From Coriobacteriaceae bacterium (lineage in GTDB: Bacteria; Actinomycetota; Coriobacteriia; Coriobacteriales; Coriobacteriaceae), in NCBI GenBank assembly GCA_025757745.1, contig CP107217.1, forward strand, positions 1,798,001-1,862,000: a stretch of DNA of 64,000 bases. The letters run 5' to 3'. Under the pieces are notes generated by a model. It had not been told where the DNA came from. It saw only the letters and a list, made by a program, of their open reading frames with translations, and did not search any database. The position numbers and the translations under genes were made by a program. Numbering within the stretch: the first letter of the stretch is position 1; every line of letters begins with the position of its first letter. Positions 6,995 through 14,600 of the stretch are shown piece after piece.

Positions 6995-7483
6995 GTGGAA
7001 ACCTACAGCGTCAAAGACATTGCAGATCTGCTGAAAACAAATCCGGAAACGGTCCGCCGATGGATTAGGAGCGGAAAGCTAAAGGCAACGCGAGGGGCTT
7101 CGAGAAAAGAAGGAAGCTCGATTAGCACGAATGACCTTCTGAAATTCCTCCAGGAGAATGCAAAATACGCTGGAATTGTCGCCAGCGCAGCTTCTACCCC
7201 CATTGGAGCGATGTCGGCTGCGCTTCTGGGCGCGGCGGGCGGAATTGCCGCCCTTAAATCCAGAAATGAGCAGGCGATCGAAAACTCGACGGCAACTCAA
7301 TATCAAATCTGCGCCTACCTGAACGATGAGATCCAACGACTCTCGGAAAGCATCGAACAAAAGGAGACGATCGCTTCCCAATTAAAGGCGGAGATTGAGC
7401 GAGACAAGGCAAAAATCGATGAGATGAGAGGGGCGATACTTCAACTTTCACAGGAAGAGAAAACAAAATGTATTGGAGGATAA
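6995..7483 (+). CDS. Excisionase/MerR-type HTH protein with membrane segment and coiled coil
   Basis: 162 residues, apparently a GTG start with GAGAGGAGC upstream. Residues 1-50 form a helix-turn-helix of the excisionase type (YSVKDIADLLK, ETVRRWIRSGKL). Residues about 57-85 are a small-residue hydrophobic stretch (GIVASAASTPIGAMSAALLG) that could cross or dip into the membrane. Residues 90-155 form a coiled coil (DEIQRLSESIEQKETIASQL). A DNA-binding domain joined to such a segment could be a membrane-linked regulator. It heads a tight three-gene cassette with the genes at 7486 and 7766. Confidence 0.75.
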   Translation: METYSVKDIADLLKTNPETVRRWIRSGKLKATRGASRKEGSSISTNDLLKFLQENAKYAGIVASAASTPIGAMSAALLGAAGGIAALKSRNEQAIENSTATQYQICAYLNDEIQRLSESIEQKETIASQLKAEIERDKAKIDEMRGAILQLSQEEKTKCIGG

Positions 7484-7485
7484 TA

Positions 7486-7779
7486 ATGTGGGATTATGCA
7501 CAATTGACCAAGACGGCAGCGGAATACGGCGGCCCCGACAAGTATATCGACACGATCAAAGCCTTCGCCCACGCCGAAGGATGCGCGAGCGGTTTTATAA
7601 AGGGCGCTGGTATTGCCACCTTGATATCCGTTCCGGTTTGTACTGCGATTGCAAAATTTTACGCAGACTATCAAGTCAAAAAAGAAGAAGCAAGCAGAGC
7701 AAAACAGGCCCTGTCAAATTATTTGCAAATGGAAGAAAAGATGGAAGAAAGTTGGGAGAAGAATCATGACGAAATATAA
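7486..7779 (+). CDS. Small single-pass membrane protein with coiled-coil tail
   Basis: 97 residues starting MWDYAQLTKTAAEYGG. The ATG at 7486 is chosen over an in-frame ATG at 7468 because TTGGAGGATAATA gives it a proper ribosome site and it starts two bases after the previous stop. A hydrophobic segment (GAGIATLISVPVCTAIAKFY) at about residues 41-60 is followed by a charged helix (QVKKEEASRAKQALSNYLQM). No family is recognised. Its 3' end overlaps the next gene by 14 bp, so translation of the two is probably coupled. Confidence 0.72.
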   Translation: MWDYAQLTKTAAEYGGPDKYIDTIKAFAHAEGCASGFIKGAGIATLISVPVCTAIAKFYADYQVKKEEASRAKQALSNYLQMEEKMEESWEKNHDEI

Positions 7780-7984
7780 AGTCATTTACCATTATCCGGA
7801 TGGGTCCGACGACGAAGAAGACGACCTCTTCGACACCGAGGACGAAGCCTTTGAAGTGGCAAGCTACGGCGTTTCCTGCTATAGCTCCGGCGCAGAGATC
7901 TTAAACATGTCTAACCCAGGCGATTACCCATTAGACGGCTCAGAGGATGACTGTGAATTCGAGATCATCGAATTCGACGAATAA
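7766..7984 (+). CDS. Small very acidic protein (72 aa), paralogue of the 4396 gene
   Basis: Starts MTKYKVIYHYPDGSDDEEDD at ATG 7766, inside the end of the upstream gene, with a GGGAGAAG ribosome site. It ends FEIIEFDE. The sequence is dominated by acidic residues and matches the 4396 protein along its full length, including GAE and the NPGDYPL/NPGDNPL motif. The two copies sit in otherwise unrelated cassettes, both last before a terminator, so the acidic protein seems to be the mobile or shared component. The role is unknown; an antitoxin or a protein mimicking DNA are speculative options. Confidence 0.75.
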   Translation: MTKYKVIYHYPDGSDDEEDDLFDTEDEAFEVASYGVSCYSSGAEILNMSNPGDYPLDGSEDDCEFEIIEFDE

Positions 7985-7991
7985 TGCCTCC

Positions 7992-8019
7992 GGCCCCGCC
8001 CGCAAGGACGGGGCCTTTT
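7992..8019 (+). terminator. Intrinsic terminator after the second acidic-protein gene
   Basis: GGCCCCGCCCGCAAGGACGGGGCC followed by TTTTC, starting 8 bp after the stop codon at 7984. Stem and position mirror the terminator at 4616. Confidence 0.88.
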
Positions 8020-8402
8020 CATGCCTATTCTGTCATCGAGTACCCCGGTGCCGCCGCAGCGTCCACCACCGCCGTGGCGCCAGATATTTTGTTCGAGCTC
8101 CAGAGGCCTGTTCTGTTCGAGCGTGCGACTGTCCACGGCGTGCTGCGGCCCGGCCGCGCCGAACAACCTGACCAACCACCCCATCACACTCTTGGCGACA
8201 TCGCACTCGACCACAATCTCGTATTTCGGTTTGCCGACATTAGACAAGTCAACCATCCGACCTTGAGCGCATCGATGAAATGCCTCGGGCGCTTGGAAAA
8301 CCTCGCATACCGTTCTTCCGCCTCTCGTATCTTTCCCGAAACTGTCCACCCCAATGTAGTCAATTCGTCGATCGTCTCTTCGCCATCAACCTCAGCTCCC
8401 AT
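8020..8402 (-). pseudogene. Frameshifted gene of unknown function
   Basis: An ATG at 8402 has a good GGAGGG site and opens MGAEVDGEETIDELTTLGWT, continuing to FIDALK. The frame then runs into noise, while the -1 neighbouring frame takes over with GRMVDLSNVGKPKYEIVVEC and WLVRLFGAAG. Both halves look like real protein and join at about 8265, so a single base insertion or deletion is likely. The 3' boundary is uncertain because the second frame becomes low in quality past about 8150. The protein family is not recognised. Confidence 0.45.
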
Positions 8403-8506
8403 GGATACCCTCCATAACCGGGCCCTCGCGGCCTAGTCGCTATTAAGGGCGTCCAAGATTTGGAACGCAGTTCACAACCAGCGCGGGCGTTTCTTTTAAA
8501 AGAAAC

Positions 8507-8534
8507 GGGCCCTGTCCCACAAGGAACAGAGCCC
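8507..8534 (-). terminator. Terminator of tRNA-Thr(TGT)
   Basis: Read on the minus strand: GGGCTCTGTTCC, TTGT, GGGACAGGGCCC, then GTTTCTTTT. It follows the tRNA 3' end by about 10 bases. The T-rich tail is itself part of a small palindrome (TTTCTTTTAAAAGAAA). Confidence 0.8.
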
Positions 8535-8544
8535 GAAACTCTCA

Positions 8545-8619
8545 TGGAGCCAGTGACAGGAATCGAACCTGCAACCCACTGATTACAAATCAGTTGCGCT
8601 ACCGTTGCGCCACACTGGC
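8545..8619 (-). tRNA. tRNA-Thr (anticodon TGT)
   Basis: Minus-strand cloverleaf: acceptor GCCAGTG, D-arm GCGCAACGGTAGCGC, anticodon stem ACTGA with loop TTTGTAA, T-arm GCAGGTTCGATTCCTGT, encoded CCA. The anticodon TGT reads ACA codons and complements the GGT tRNA-Thr at 575. Confidence 0.95.
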
Positions 8620-8703
8620 ACACTTGGCGCTTTCGCGCGAAGCCAGTTAAGAATAAAGGAATTACGGACTGGGCGCAACAGACCCTTTGACCGACCACAT
8701 CTC

Positions 8704-8776
8704 AAAACTATTCGCCAGAACGAATAGTTTTAATTACAATTGAATAGATAAAACTGTTCGTTCTAACGAAGGGTTT
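8704..8776 (+). promoter_or_regulatory. Two matching palindromic operators of the HTH-kinase gene
   Basis: Site 1 is perfect: AAAACTATTCG, 6-bp spacer, CGAATAGTTTT (8704-8731). Site 2 is a weaker version: AAACTGTTCG, 6-bp spacer, CGAAGGGTTT (8751-8776), with two mismatched pairs and ending four bases before the ATG at 8781. Both have the same half-site and spacer length, which points to one dimeric repressor binding twice. The N-terminal HTH of the downstream protein is the obvious candidate (inference). Confidence 0.7.
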
Positions 8777-8780
8777 CGCG

Positions 8781-10121
8781 ATGCTTACTACCAAGGAAGC
8801 CGCTGAACTGCTCGGCATCACTCCGCGCAGGGTGCAGGAGCTCATAAAAAACGGAGCACTTGAGGCCCGGAAGGCTTCTGGCGTGTGGCTTATCGACAAA
8901 GACAGCATCGACACGCGACTCCGCTCCGTGACCAAAACGGGAGGACGTCCCCGCCGCGGCCACGGTAAGAGCGAGATCGCATTCACCCTCATGAACCGCA
9001 CGCACGAAGTCGCCCAGCTGGTCTACAGCACATCGCGAAAAGACTTTACCCACATCGGTGCCGACATAGATTACGCCCACGCCCCTATTGGAGTATTTGG
9101 CCCTAATAGCCCCATATCGCTCGACTCCTTCCGCATCTGGTGGCGCGGCCGCGGTATCCCGCTCGCACGCATTGGGCTAGCCTCCCTGCTTGCAGAAGCC
9201 GCAGTCGATGTTCCCGACGAACTTGTCCAGCGAAATCTCGGCCTCTCCCTATCCGATCAGTATTGGATTAGACCCCAAGGTTCCGGTCTCGCTTGGGAGG
9301 ATATCAACTTCTTCAATAATGCATTCGACGACGTCTCGTTGACCATTGCGCCCTTTGCCCCCGAGGGTAAAGCGGCCGTTGCAAAGCCCGACAACACCTC
9401 GGACGGCAATCTTCAAAAGTACTGGACATGCGAGGGCGGGCGCCGAATTCTGCATAAGGCAGGAGCACACCTGAACCAGGAACCTTATAACGAGCTGGTG
9501 GCGACCGCGCTCCACCGTCGCATCCTAAACGCCTGCGATTATGTGCCTTACTCGCTCGAGGGCATGGGCACTTCCGCCCTGAGCATATGCGATGTCTTCT
9601 TAACTGATGAAGAAGAGTATGTCCCTGCGTTCTATGTAAACCAGCACGCAAACGCAGATGAACGGCTAACCGACCACGAGCGATATGTAGCAAACTGCGA
9701 GGAGCTCGGAGTGACAGGCGTCAAGGATGCCCTTGACCGCATGATCGTATGCGACGACATCATCGCCAACTATGACCGCCATTGGCGTAACTTTGGCCTC
9801 GTGCGAAACGTCAACACGCTAACCTGCAGACCTGCCCCCATCTTCGATTCGGGCTCATCACTCTGGTGCAACATATCACTAGAGGAGCTTAGGGCGGGAG
9901 AGCACAGTTTTACCAGTGCACAATTTCATTCAAGCCCCGCCAAACAAATGTTGCTCGTCGAAGACATGGGCTGGTTTGACGGCGACAAACTCGAAGGCTT
10001 CGTTGACGAGGCAATCGAGACCCTGTCCAGAAACGACGCGCTCACGGCAAGGCTGCCATATCTAAAAGAGGCGCTTACATGGCGCCTCCGCAGAATGATC
10101 GACATCGCTGAATGGAGTTAG
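8781..10121 (+). CDS. HTH domain fused to a HipA-like kinase domain
   Basis: 446 residues. Residues 1-55 are an excisionase-type helix-turn-helix (TTKEAAELLGITPRRVQELI, VWLIDKDSI). A linker rich in Arg and Gly follows. Residues 100-446 resemble HipA-type Ser/Thr kinases: TSDGNLQKYW (about 207) in the nucleotide loop, the catalytic loop NYDRHWRNFG (330-339) and the metal-binding Asp in PAPIFDSGSS (D356). In classic hipBA, antitoxin and kinase are separate proteins; here both functions seem combined in one chain. Unlike the hipBA pair at 16720 it has no separate partner. Two palindromic operators lie directly upstream, suggesting autorepression. Confidence 0.75.
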   Translation: MLTTKEAAELLGITPRRVQELIKNGALEARKASGVWLIDKDSIDTRLRSVTKTGGRPRRGHGKSEIAFTLMNRTHEVAQLVYSTSRKDFTHIGADIDYAHAPIGVFGPNSPISLDSFRIWWRGRGIPLARIGLASLLAEAAVDVPDELVQRNLGLSLSDQYWIRPQGSGLAWEDINFFNNAFDDVSLTIAPFAPEGKAAVAKPDNTSDGNLQKYWTCEGGRRILHKAGAHLNQEPYNELVATALHRRILNACDYVPYSLEGMGTSALSICDVFLTDEEEYVPAFYVNQHANADERLTDHERYVANCEELGVTGVKDALDRMIVCDDIIANYDRHWRNFGLVRNVNTLTCRPAPIFDSGSSLWCNISLEELRAGEHSFTSAQFHSSPAKQMLLVEDMGWFDGDKLEGFVDEAIETLSRNDALTARLPYLKEALTWRLRRMIDIAEWS

Positions 10122-10148
10122 CGAGACAGCGTCGCGCCGTCAGCTCCC

Positions 10149-10826
10149 TTACCTCCCGCGCAACGCCTTGAGCTTTGCCAGGGCATCGGGGCTCAGGCGA
10201 CTGCCCAGAGTCATCTTGATCTGCGGAGCTTCCTCTGCCTCGTGAACGTCGTTATCGATCTGCTTGATCTCGTCCACCAGCATACGGCTCGAGATGCGCG
10301 TAACACCCTTGCCCATGACGACGGCCTGGATTGTGCCGTCACTCGACACCACGGAGCACGCGCGGCCCTCCTCACGTGCCTCGATGCAGAGCTTCTGCAC
10401 CACGGTATCGGCAGAGACGCCCGTCGGCGAAAACTCGATGCGCACGCCGCGGGCCGGCAGGTTGGGGCGCTCGCTGGAGATATTGCCCGCGCCGTCGAAC
10501 ACGATCACGGCCTCGTAGCGGCCCTGGGCAAAGGCGGCGACGTCGTTGATGAGGGCGGTGCGCGCCATATCGTGAACGTCGCTGGAATACGGATCGTCGG
10601 AATGGTCGTACACGAGCTTTTCGTAGCGCGGCGTGCAGTGGATCACGTTGTAGCCGTCGACCACCAGCAGCTCGGGCTTATTGGAGTGCACCGTCGAGAC
10701 CGGATCGGCGATAGCCTGCGCAAACGCATTGCCGCCCACGCCGTAGGTCGCGGCCGAGACAATCGGCTTGGCCGAGCCTTCGCCAAAGCGCTTGGCCTTG
10801 GACTTGGCACGGTTCTTTTTGGACAT
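10149..10826 (-). CDS. yacP: NYN-domain ribonuclease (YacP/Rae1 family)
   Basis: 225 residues. After a basic N-terminus (MSKKNRAKSKAKRFGEG), the PIN-like NYN core begins at about residue 52 with LLVVDGYNVIHC, followed by VIVFDGAGN and SADTVVQKL with the acidic residues expected for metal-dependent RNA cleavage, and SVVSSDGTIQ. Rae1 of Bacillus subtilis is a ribosome-associated mRNA endonuclease of this family. The gene starts three bases after the rlmB stop, the usual neighbour of yacP in many Gram-positive genomes, and is the last gene of the disA operon. Confidence 0.9.
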   Translation of the reverse strand: MSKKNRAKSKAKRFGEGSAKPIVSAATYGVGGNAFAQAIADPVSTVHSNKPELLVVDGYNVIHCTPRYEKLVYDHSDDPYSSDVHDMARTALINDVAAFAQGRYEAVIVFDGAGNISSERPNLPARGVRIEFSPTGVSADTVVQKLCIEAREEGRACSVVSSDGTIQAVVMGKGVTRISSRMLVDEIKQIDNDVHEAEEAPQIKMTLGSRLSPDALAKLKALRGR

Positions 10827-10829
10827 GCG

Positions 10830-11750
10830 CTACTCCTCCCCCATGAGTTCGCCGGCGTTGCGGCGCAGCCACTCAAAGCACAGCGCCGTGGTCGCCTGGG
10901 CAACATTGAGGCTCTCGGTCATGCCGCGCTGGGGAAGCTTGGCCAAAAAGTCGCATTTCTCGAGCACCAGGCGCGAGATGCCGTCGCCCTCGGAGCCCAT
11001 GACGAGCGCCACGCGGCCTTCGAAGGGAGCATCCCAGCAGCTGCCTTCGGCGTGCTCGGAGGCACCGCCCACCCAAAAGCCAGCGGCCTTGAGGTCATCG
11101 AGCGCACGGGCGATGTTGGGCACTTGCGCGATGGGCAGGTGCATGACAGCGCCGGCAGAGGTCTTGTAGCTGCCCACGGTCACGCCGGCGGCACGCTTGT
11201 TGGCGATGATGACGCCCGCGGCGCCCACGACCTCGGCGGAGCGCACGATAGCACCAAAGTTACCGTCGTCGGTCACATGGTCGAGCACCACGACAAGCGC
11301 CGGGCCCTCGCCTGCGCGGTCGAAAATATCGGCGACATCGGCATAGGGAAAATTACCCACCTCGAGCGCGATGCCCTGGTGCGCACCATGGCTCGACAGC
11401 ACATCGAGCTGCGCGCGCGGCACATACTTAATGCGGACACCCGCGGCGTTGAGGTCGTCGACCAGGCGCGACAAGGCGGCATCGCGCTCCCCGCCCTCGG
11501 CAATGAGCGCGCACTTGATGGGAAAACCAGTGCGTAGCGCCTCGGCGGCAGCACGACGACCTTCGATAAACTCGCCTTTGGGGACCTGAACGTTGTCGCG
11601 GGTGCGATCTCGCTGAGGACGCGCAGCCTGGGCATGGGAGCGCTCGTGCTGGCCCTTGGGAGCGGCAGCGCGGTCGTTGCGGCGAATCGGACGCGAGCCA
11701 GAAGCAACCTGTTTGCCACCACGCGATGCACGCTTGCGATTGTCGGCCAT
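10830..11750 (-). CDS. rlmB: 23S rRNA 2'-O-methyltransferase, TrmH/SpoU family
   Basis: 306 residues. A basic, disordered N-terminal extension (about 60 residues rich in Arg, Gln and Ala) precedes the substrate-binding domain (FIEGRRAAAEAL, HQGIALEV) and the SPOUT knot domain: VVLDHVTDDGNFGAIVRSAE, ALVMGSEGDGIS and ESLNVAQATTALCFEW. These are the three signature motifs of SAM-dependent ribose methyltransferases. RlmB modifies G2251 in E. coli 23S rRNA; the exact target here is inferred. It lies downstream of cysS and just before yacP. Confidence 0.93.
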   Translation of the reverse strand: MADNRKRASRGGKQVASGSRPIRRNDRAAAPKGQHERSHAQAARPQRDRTRDNVQVPKGEFIEGRRAAAEALRTGFPIKCALIAEGGERDAALSRLVDDLNAAGVRIKYVPRAQLDVLSSHGAHQGIALEVGNFPYADVADIFDRAGEGPALVVVLDHVTDDGNFGAIVRSAEVVGAAGVIIANKRAAGVTVGSYKTSAGAVMHLPIAQVPNIARALDDLKAAGFWVGGASEHAEGSCWDAPFEGRVALVMGSEGDGISRLVLEKCDFLAKLPQRGMTESLNVAQATTALCFEWLRRNAGELMGEE

Positions 11751-11792
11751 AGGACGGCCTCCTAAATATAACTATCAAACGAAACAAATAGA

Positions 11793-11895
11793 CCGACCGT
11801 CCGAGGTGCGGCAGATTGCCTTGAAAGAGGAGGGCATAGACCTTGAGGTCATGCCCGACGATTGAAAGGCAAGGTGCCGTGGCTCGGGCGGTCGG
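11793..11895. repeat. Multi-tier intergenic hairpin between cysS and rlmB
   Basis: A nested inverted repeat of 103 bp. Outer arms CCGACCGTCCGAG and CTCGGGCGGTCGG pair in 13 positions with one G-U. Inside follow GGCA/TGCC, GCCTT/AAGGC and GGGCAT/ATGCCC, separated by symmetric internal loops of 4/4, 4/4 and 9/9 bases, and a GACC/GGTC tip. It begins 22 bp after the cysS stop and has no U-run, so it is not a standard terminator. Similar hairpins follow several other genes in this window. Confidence 0.75.
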
Positions 11896-11917
11896 GTGCC
11901 TGGGAAACCCGCAGGGA

Positions 11918-13384
11918 TTAGAGAGATTTGATACGGGTGCCGGCGGCGGTATCCTCGATCGTCAGACCCAGGTCCTTGAGCTGATCGCGGATGGCATCGG
12001 CCAGATCCCAGTTCTTGGCGGCACGGGCCTCGGCGCGAGCCTCGAGAATCTTGGCAGCTGCCTCGTCCACATCGTCACCCGTGTAGGCGACCAGGCCGGC
12101 GGCAACGCCCAAAAGACCCAGCGGCAACTCGACCTTAGGCTCGGGAAGCTCGACGCCAAACGTATCGAGCAGCTCGGTCAGCGTATCGGCGGCAGCCAGG
12201 GCTGCGGCCTTGTCGGCAGCATCGCCCGCCTGCTCCAGATACTGGTTGCACTCGGTGACAAAGCCAAAGACGGCGCCCATGGCACCGGCGGTGTTAAAGT
12301 CGTCGTCCATGCACTCCTTAAAGGTGGCGCGGGTCTCGGCGGCCTTGGCGGCAAACGCCTCGGATACTGCCTCATCGGCATCGGCCGTCGCGTGGTTCGC
12401 AGCCCAACGCAGGTTCTCGACCGTACCGGCGATACGCGTGAGCGAGTTCTCGGCACCCTCCAGGCGCTCCCAAGAAAAGTCGAGCGGCGAGCGATAGCTC
12501 GTCTGCAGCATCAACAGGCGCAGGGCCGCGGCAGAGTGCTGCTCGAGGACCTCGGCCAGCGTAAAGAAGTTACCGAGCGACTTGGACATCTTCTCGCCGT
12601 CGACCAGCAGCATGCCCGTGTGCATCCAGGTGTTGGAGAAACCCTGGTGCCAGGCGCAGGTGGCCTGGGCGCACTCGTTCTCGTGATGCGGGAAGGCAAG
12701 GTCGGAGCCGCCGCCGTGGATGTCGATCGGGGTGCCCAGGTAGCGGTGCACCATGGCGGCGCACTCGGTGTGCCAACCGGGACGGCCCTCGCCCCAGGGG
12801 CTCGGCCAGCTGGGCTCGCCGGGCTTGGCGGCCTTCCACAGGGCAAAGTCGAGCGGGTCGTTCTTGTCCTCGTTCTCCTCGATGCGCGCACCAACCATAA
12901 GGTCGTCGATGTTGCGGCCCGAGACCTGACCGTAGTTGGGATCGCTGCGCACGGCAAAGTACACATCGCCGTTATCGGCTGCGTAAGCGTGGCCCTGCTC
13001 GATAAGCGTCTTGATCATGGCGATCATGGGGCCGATCTCCTTGGTAGCGCGGGGACGCACATCGGGGTCGAGCACGTTGGCAGCGCGCATGACGCCGATG
13101 AACTTGTCGGAGAACTCCGTCGCGACCTCGGCGGCAGTGCGGCCCTGATCGTTGGCGCGCTTGATGATCTTGTCATCGACATCGGTGAGGTTCTGGGCGA
13201 ACGTGACCTCATAACCGCTCGCGATGAGCCAGCGACGAATCACGTCAAAGCTGATGAACGTGCGGGCATTGCCGATGTGGATGTTGTCGTAGACCGTGGG
13301 GCCGCACACGTACATGCGGACCTTGCCGGACTCGATGGGCTGGAACTCTTCCTTTTTATGGGTAGCGCTGTTGTAGATACGCAT
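11918..13384 (-). CDS. cysS: Cysteinyl-tRNA synthetase
   Basis: 488 residues, full length. Class I signature motifs are present: YVCGPTVYDNIHIGNART (HIGH region, about residue 26-43) and KMSKSLGNFFTLAEVL (KMSKS, about 265). The zinc ligands of CysRS, including Cys in the N-terminal segment and GRPGWHTECAAM and HHENECAQ, are visible. It charges tRNA-Cys in the cytoplasm. The ispF stop lies four bases upstream, so the two are co-transcribed; in many bacteria cysS follows ispD-ispF as here. Confidence 0.97.
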   Translation of the reverse strand: MRIYNSATHKKEEFQPIESGKVRMYVCGPTVYDNIHIGNARTFISFDVIRRWLIASGYEVTFAQNLTDVDDKIIKRANDQGRTAAEVATEFSDKFIGVMRAANVLDPDVRPRATKEIGPMIAMIKTLIEQGHAYAADNGDVYFAVRSDPNYGQVSGRNIDDLMVGARIEENEDKNDPLDFALWKAAKPGEPSWPSPWGEGRPGWHTECAAMVHRYLGTPIDIHGGGSDLAFPHHENECAQATCAWHQGFSNTWMHTGMLLVDGEKMSKSLGNFFTLAEVLEQHSAAALRLLMLQTSYRSPLDFSWERLEGAENSLTRIAGTVENLRWAANHATADADEAVSEAFAAKAAETRATFKECMDDDFNTAGAMGAVFGFVTECNQYLEQAGDAADKAAALAAADTLTELLDTFGVELPEPKVELPLGLLGVAAGLVAYTGDDVDEAAAKILEARAEARAAKNWDLADAIRDQLKDLGLTIEDTAAGTRIKSL

Positions 13385-13387
13385 TCG

Positions 13388-13882
13388 TTACTCCTTAACG
13401 GTTTTCTGTAGCAGGCAGACGGCCCAGGCACCGATTCCCTCGCCCTGGCCTTCCCAACCGAGCTTTTCGGTCGTAGTGGCGGCGACGCCCACGTTTTCGA
13501 CGTCAACGCCCAGGGCATGGGCAAGGTTGGCGCGCATGGCATCGCGGTGCGGAGTGATCTTGGGCTGCTGACAGGCAATGGTGCAATCGGCATCGACAAA
13601 CTCAAAGCCCAGCTCGCGCGCATAGTCCATCACGCGAGCGAGCAGCACCATCGAATCGGCACCCTCGTAGGCGGGATCGGTGTCGGGGAATAGCTTGCCG
13701 ATGTCTCCCCCGCGGCAGGCGCCCAGAATGGCGTCGGCCAGGGCATGCGCGAGCACATCGGCATCCGAGTGGCCCAGCAGGCCGCGCTCGTAGGGAATGT
13801 CAACCCCGCCGATGATACATCGACGCCCCTCCACCAAACGGTGGACGTCGTAGCCGTGGCCAATGCGCAGGTTACTGAACAT
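13388..13882 (-). CDS. ispF: 2-C-methyl-D-erythritol 2,4-cyclodiphosphate synthase
   Basis: 164 residues from ATG 13882, chosen because it gives the standard N-terminus MFSNLRIGHGYDVHRL; a start at 13915 would add 11 poor residues. Zinc-binding DVHRL (Asp and His) and the HSDADVLAHALADAILGA motif are intact, as is the C-terminal GVAATTTEKLG. IspF makes the cyclic diphosphate in the MEP isoprenoid pathway. The start lies inside the end of ispD (11-bp overlap), indicating translational coupling. Confidence 0.95.
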   Translation of the reverse strand: MFSNLRIGHGYDVHRLVEGRRCIIGGVDIPYERGLLGHSDADVLAHALADAILGACRGGDIGKLFPDTDPAYEGADSMVLLARVMDYARELGFEFVDADCTIACQQPKITPHRDAMRANLAHALGVDVENVGVAATTTEKLGWEGQGEGIGAWAVCLLQKTVKE

Positions 13883-14600
13883 GGGGAAGGTCCTCTCCCT
13901 CGGCCATGCGGCCAAGCAGAATCGCGGTTACGGGACGCAGGTCCTCGGGCACCGTCACCTTAAGGTTATCGCGCGGGCTCTGGACACAGCGGACGCGCCC
14001 GCCCATGCGCTCGACCAGCGAAGAATCGTCGGTCCCGATAAAGCCCTCGGCGATAGCTGCGGTGTGGGCGCGCTTCATGGCGTCGACGCTAAAGATCTGC
14101 GGTGTCTGCGCGGCCCAGTAGAGCTCACGCGGCGGCGTCTCGACGATATTGTCGCCGTCGACGATCTTGAGCGTGTCGATCGCGGGCTGACCGCATACGA
14201 CACCGTCGAGCGAGCGGTCGCCCACAAGCACGTCGATCGCATGATCGATGGCCTCGGTCGTGATAAGCGGACGGGCGCCGTCGTGGATGGCGACATATTC
14301 GAAACCCGCCGGAACCGCATGCACGCCGGCACGGGTGGAATCCTGACGGGTATCGCCGGCATCGGCGAAGCTGATGGGCGTGTCATAGTCAAACGGGTCG
14401 ATGGCCAGGCGGCGCATCTCGGCACGGCGCTCGGCAGGGCACACCACCACGATGTGGCCGACCTTGTCGCTCCGATCGAACGCGCGGATGGACCAGCTCA
14501 TAAGCGGACGGCCCGCTACATTGACGAGCTGCTTGCCACCGGGATTTCCAAAGCGCTGGCCGCTGCCACCGGCAACGACCACGGCGCATACGGGCGCCAT
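13872..14600 (-). CDS. ispD: 2-C-methyl-D-erythritol 4-phosphate cytidylyltransferase
   Basis: 242 residues. The CTP-binding loop VVVAGGSGQRFG is at residues 7-18, and AIHDGARPLITTEAID and GRVRCVQSPRDNLKVTVPED are typical for the family. It activates MEP with CTP in the MEP isoprenoid pathway, upstream of IspF. Its ATG overlaps the TAA of disA (TAATG). The lysine of the usual GxGxRxGxxxxKQ loop is kept as GGKQLV at about residue 22. Confidence 0.95.
   Translation of the reverse strand: MAPVCAVVVAGGSGQRFGNPGGKQLVNVAGRPLMSWSIRAFDRSDKVGHIVVVCPAERRAEMRRLAIDPFDYDTPISFADAGDTRQDSTRAGVHAVPAGFEYVAIHDGARPLITTEAIDHAIDVLVGDRSLDGVVCGQPAIDTLKIVDGDNIVETPPRELYWAAQTPQIFSVDAMKRAHTAAIAEGFIGTDDSSLVERMGGRVRCVQSPRDNLKVTVPEDLRPVTAILLGRMAEGEDLPHVQ

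Noticed and set aside
10242..11537. Long plus-strand open frame opposite yacP and rlmB
   Set aside because: A shadow of the GC-rich minus-strand genes; similar long shadows occur opposite cysS, clpC, lysS and groL.
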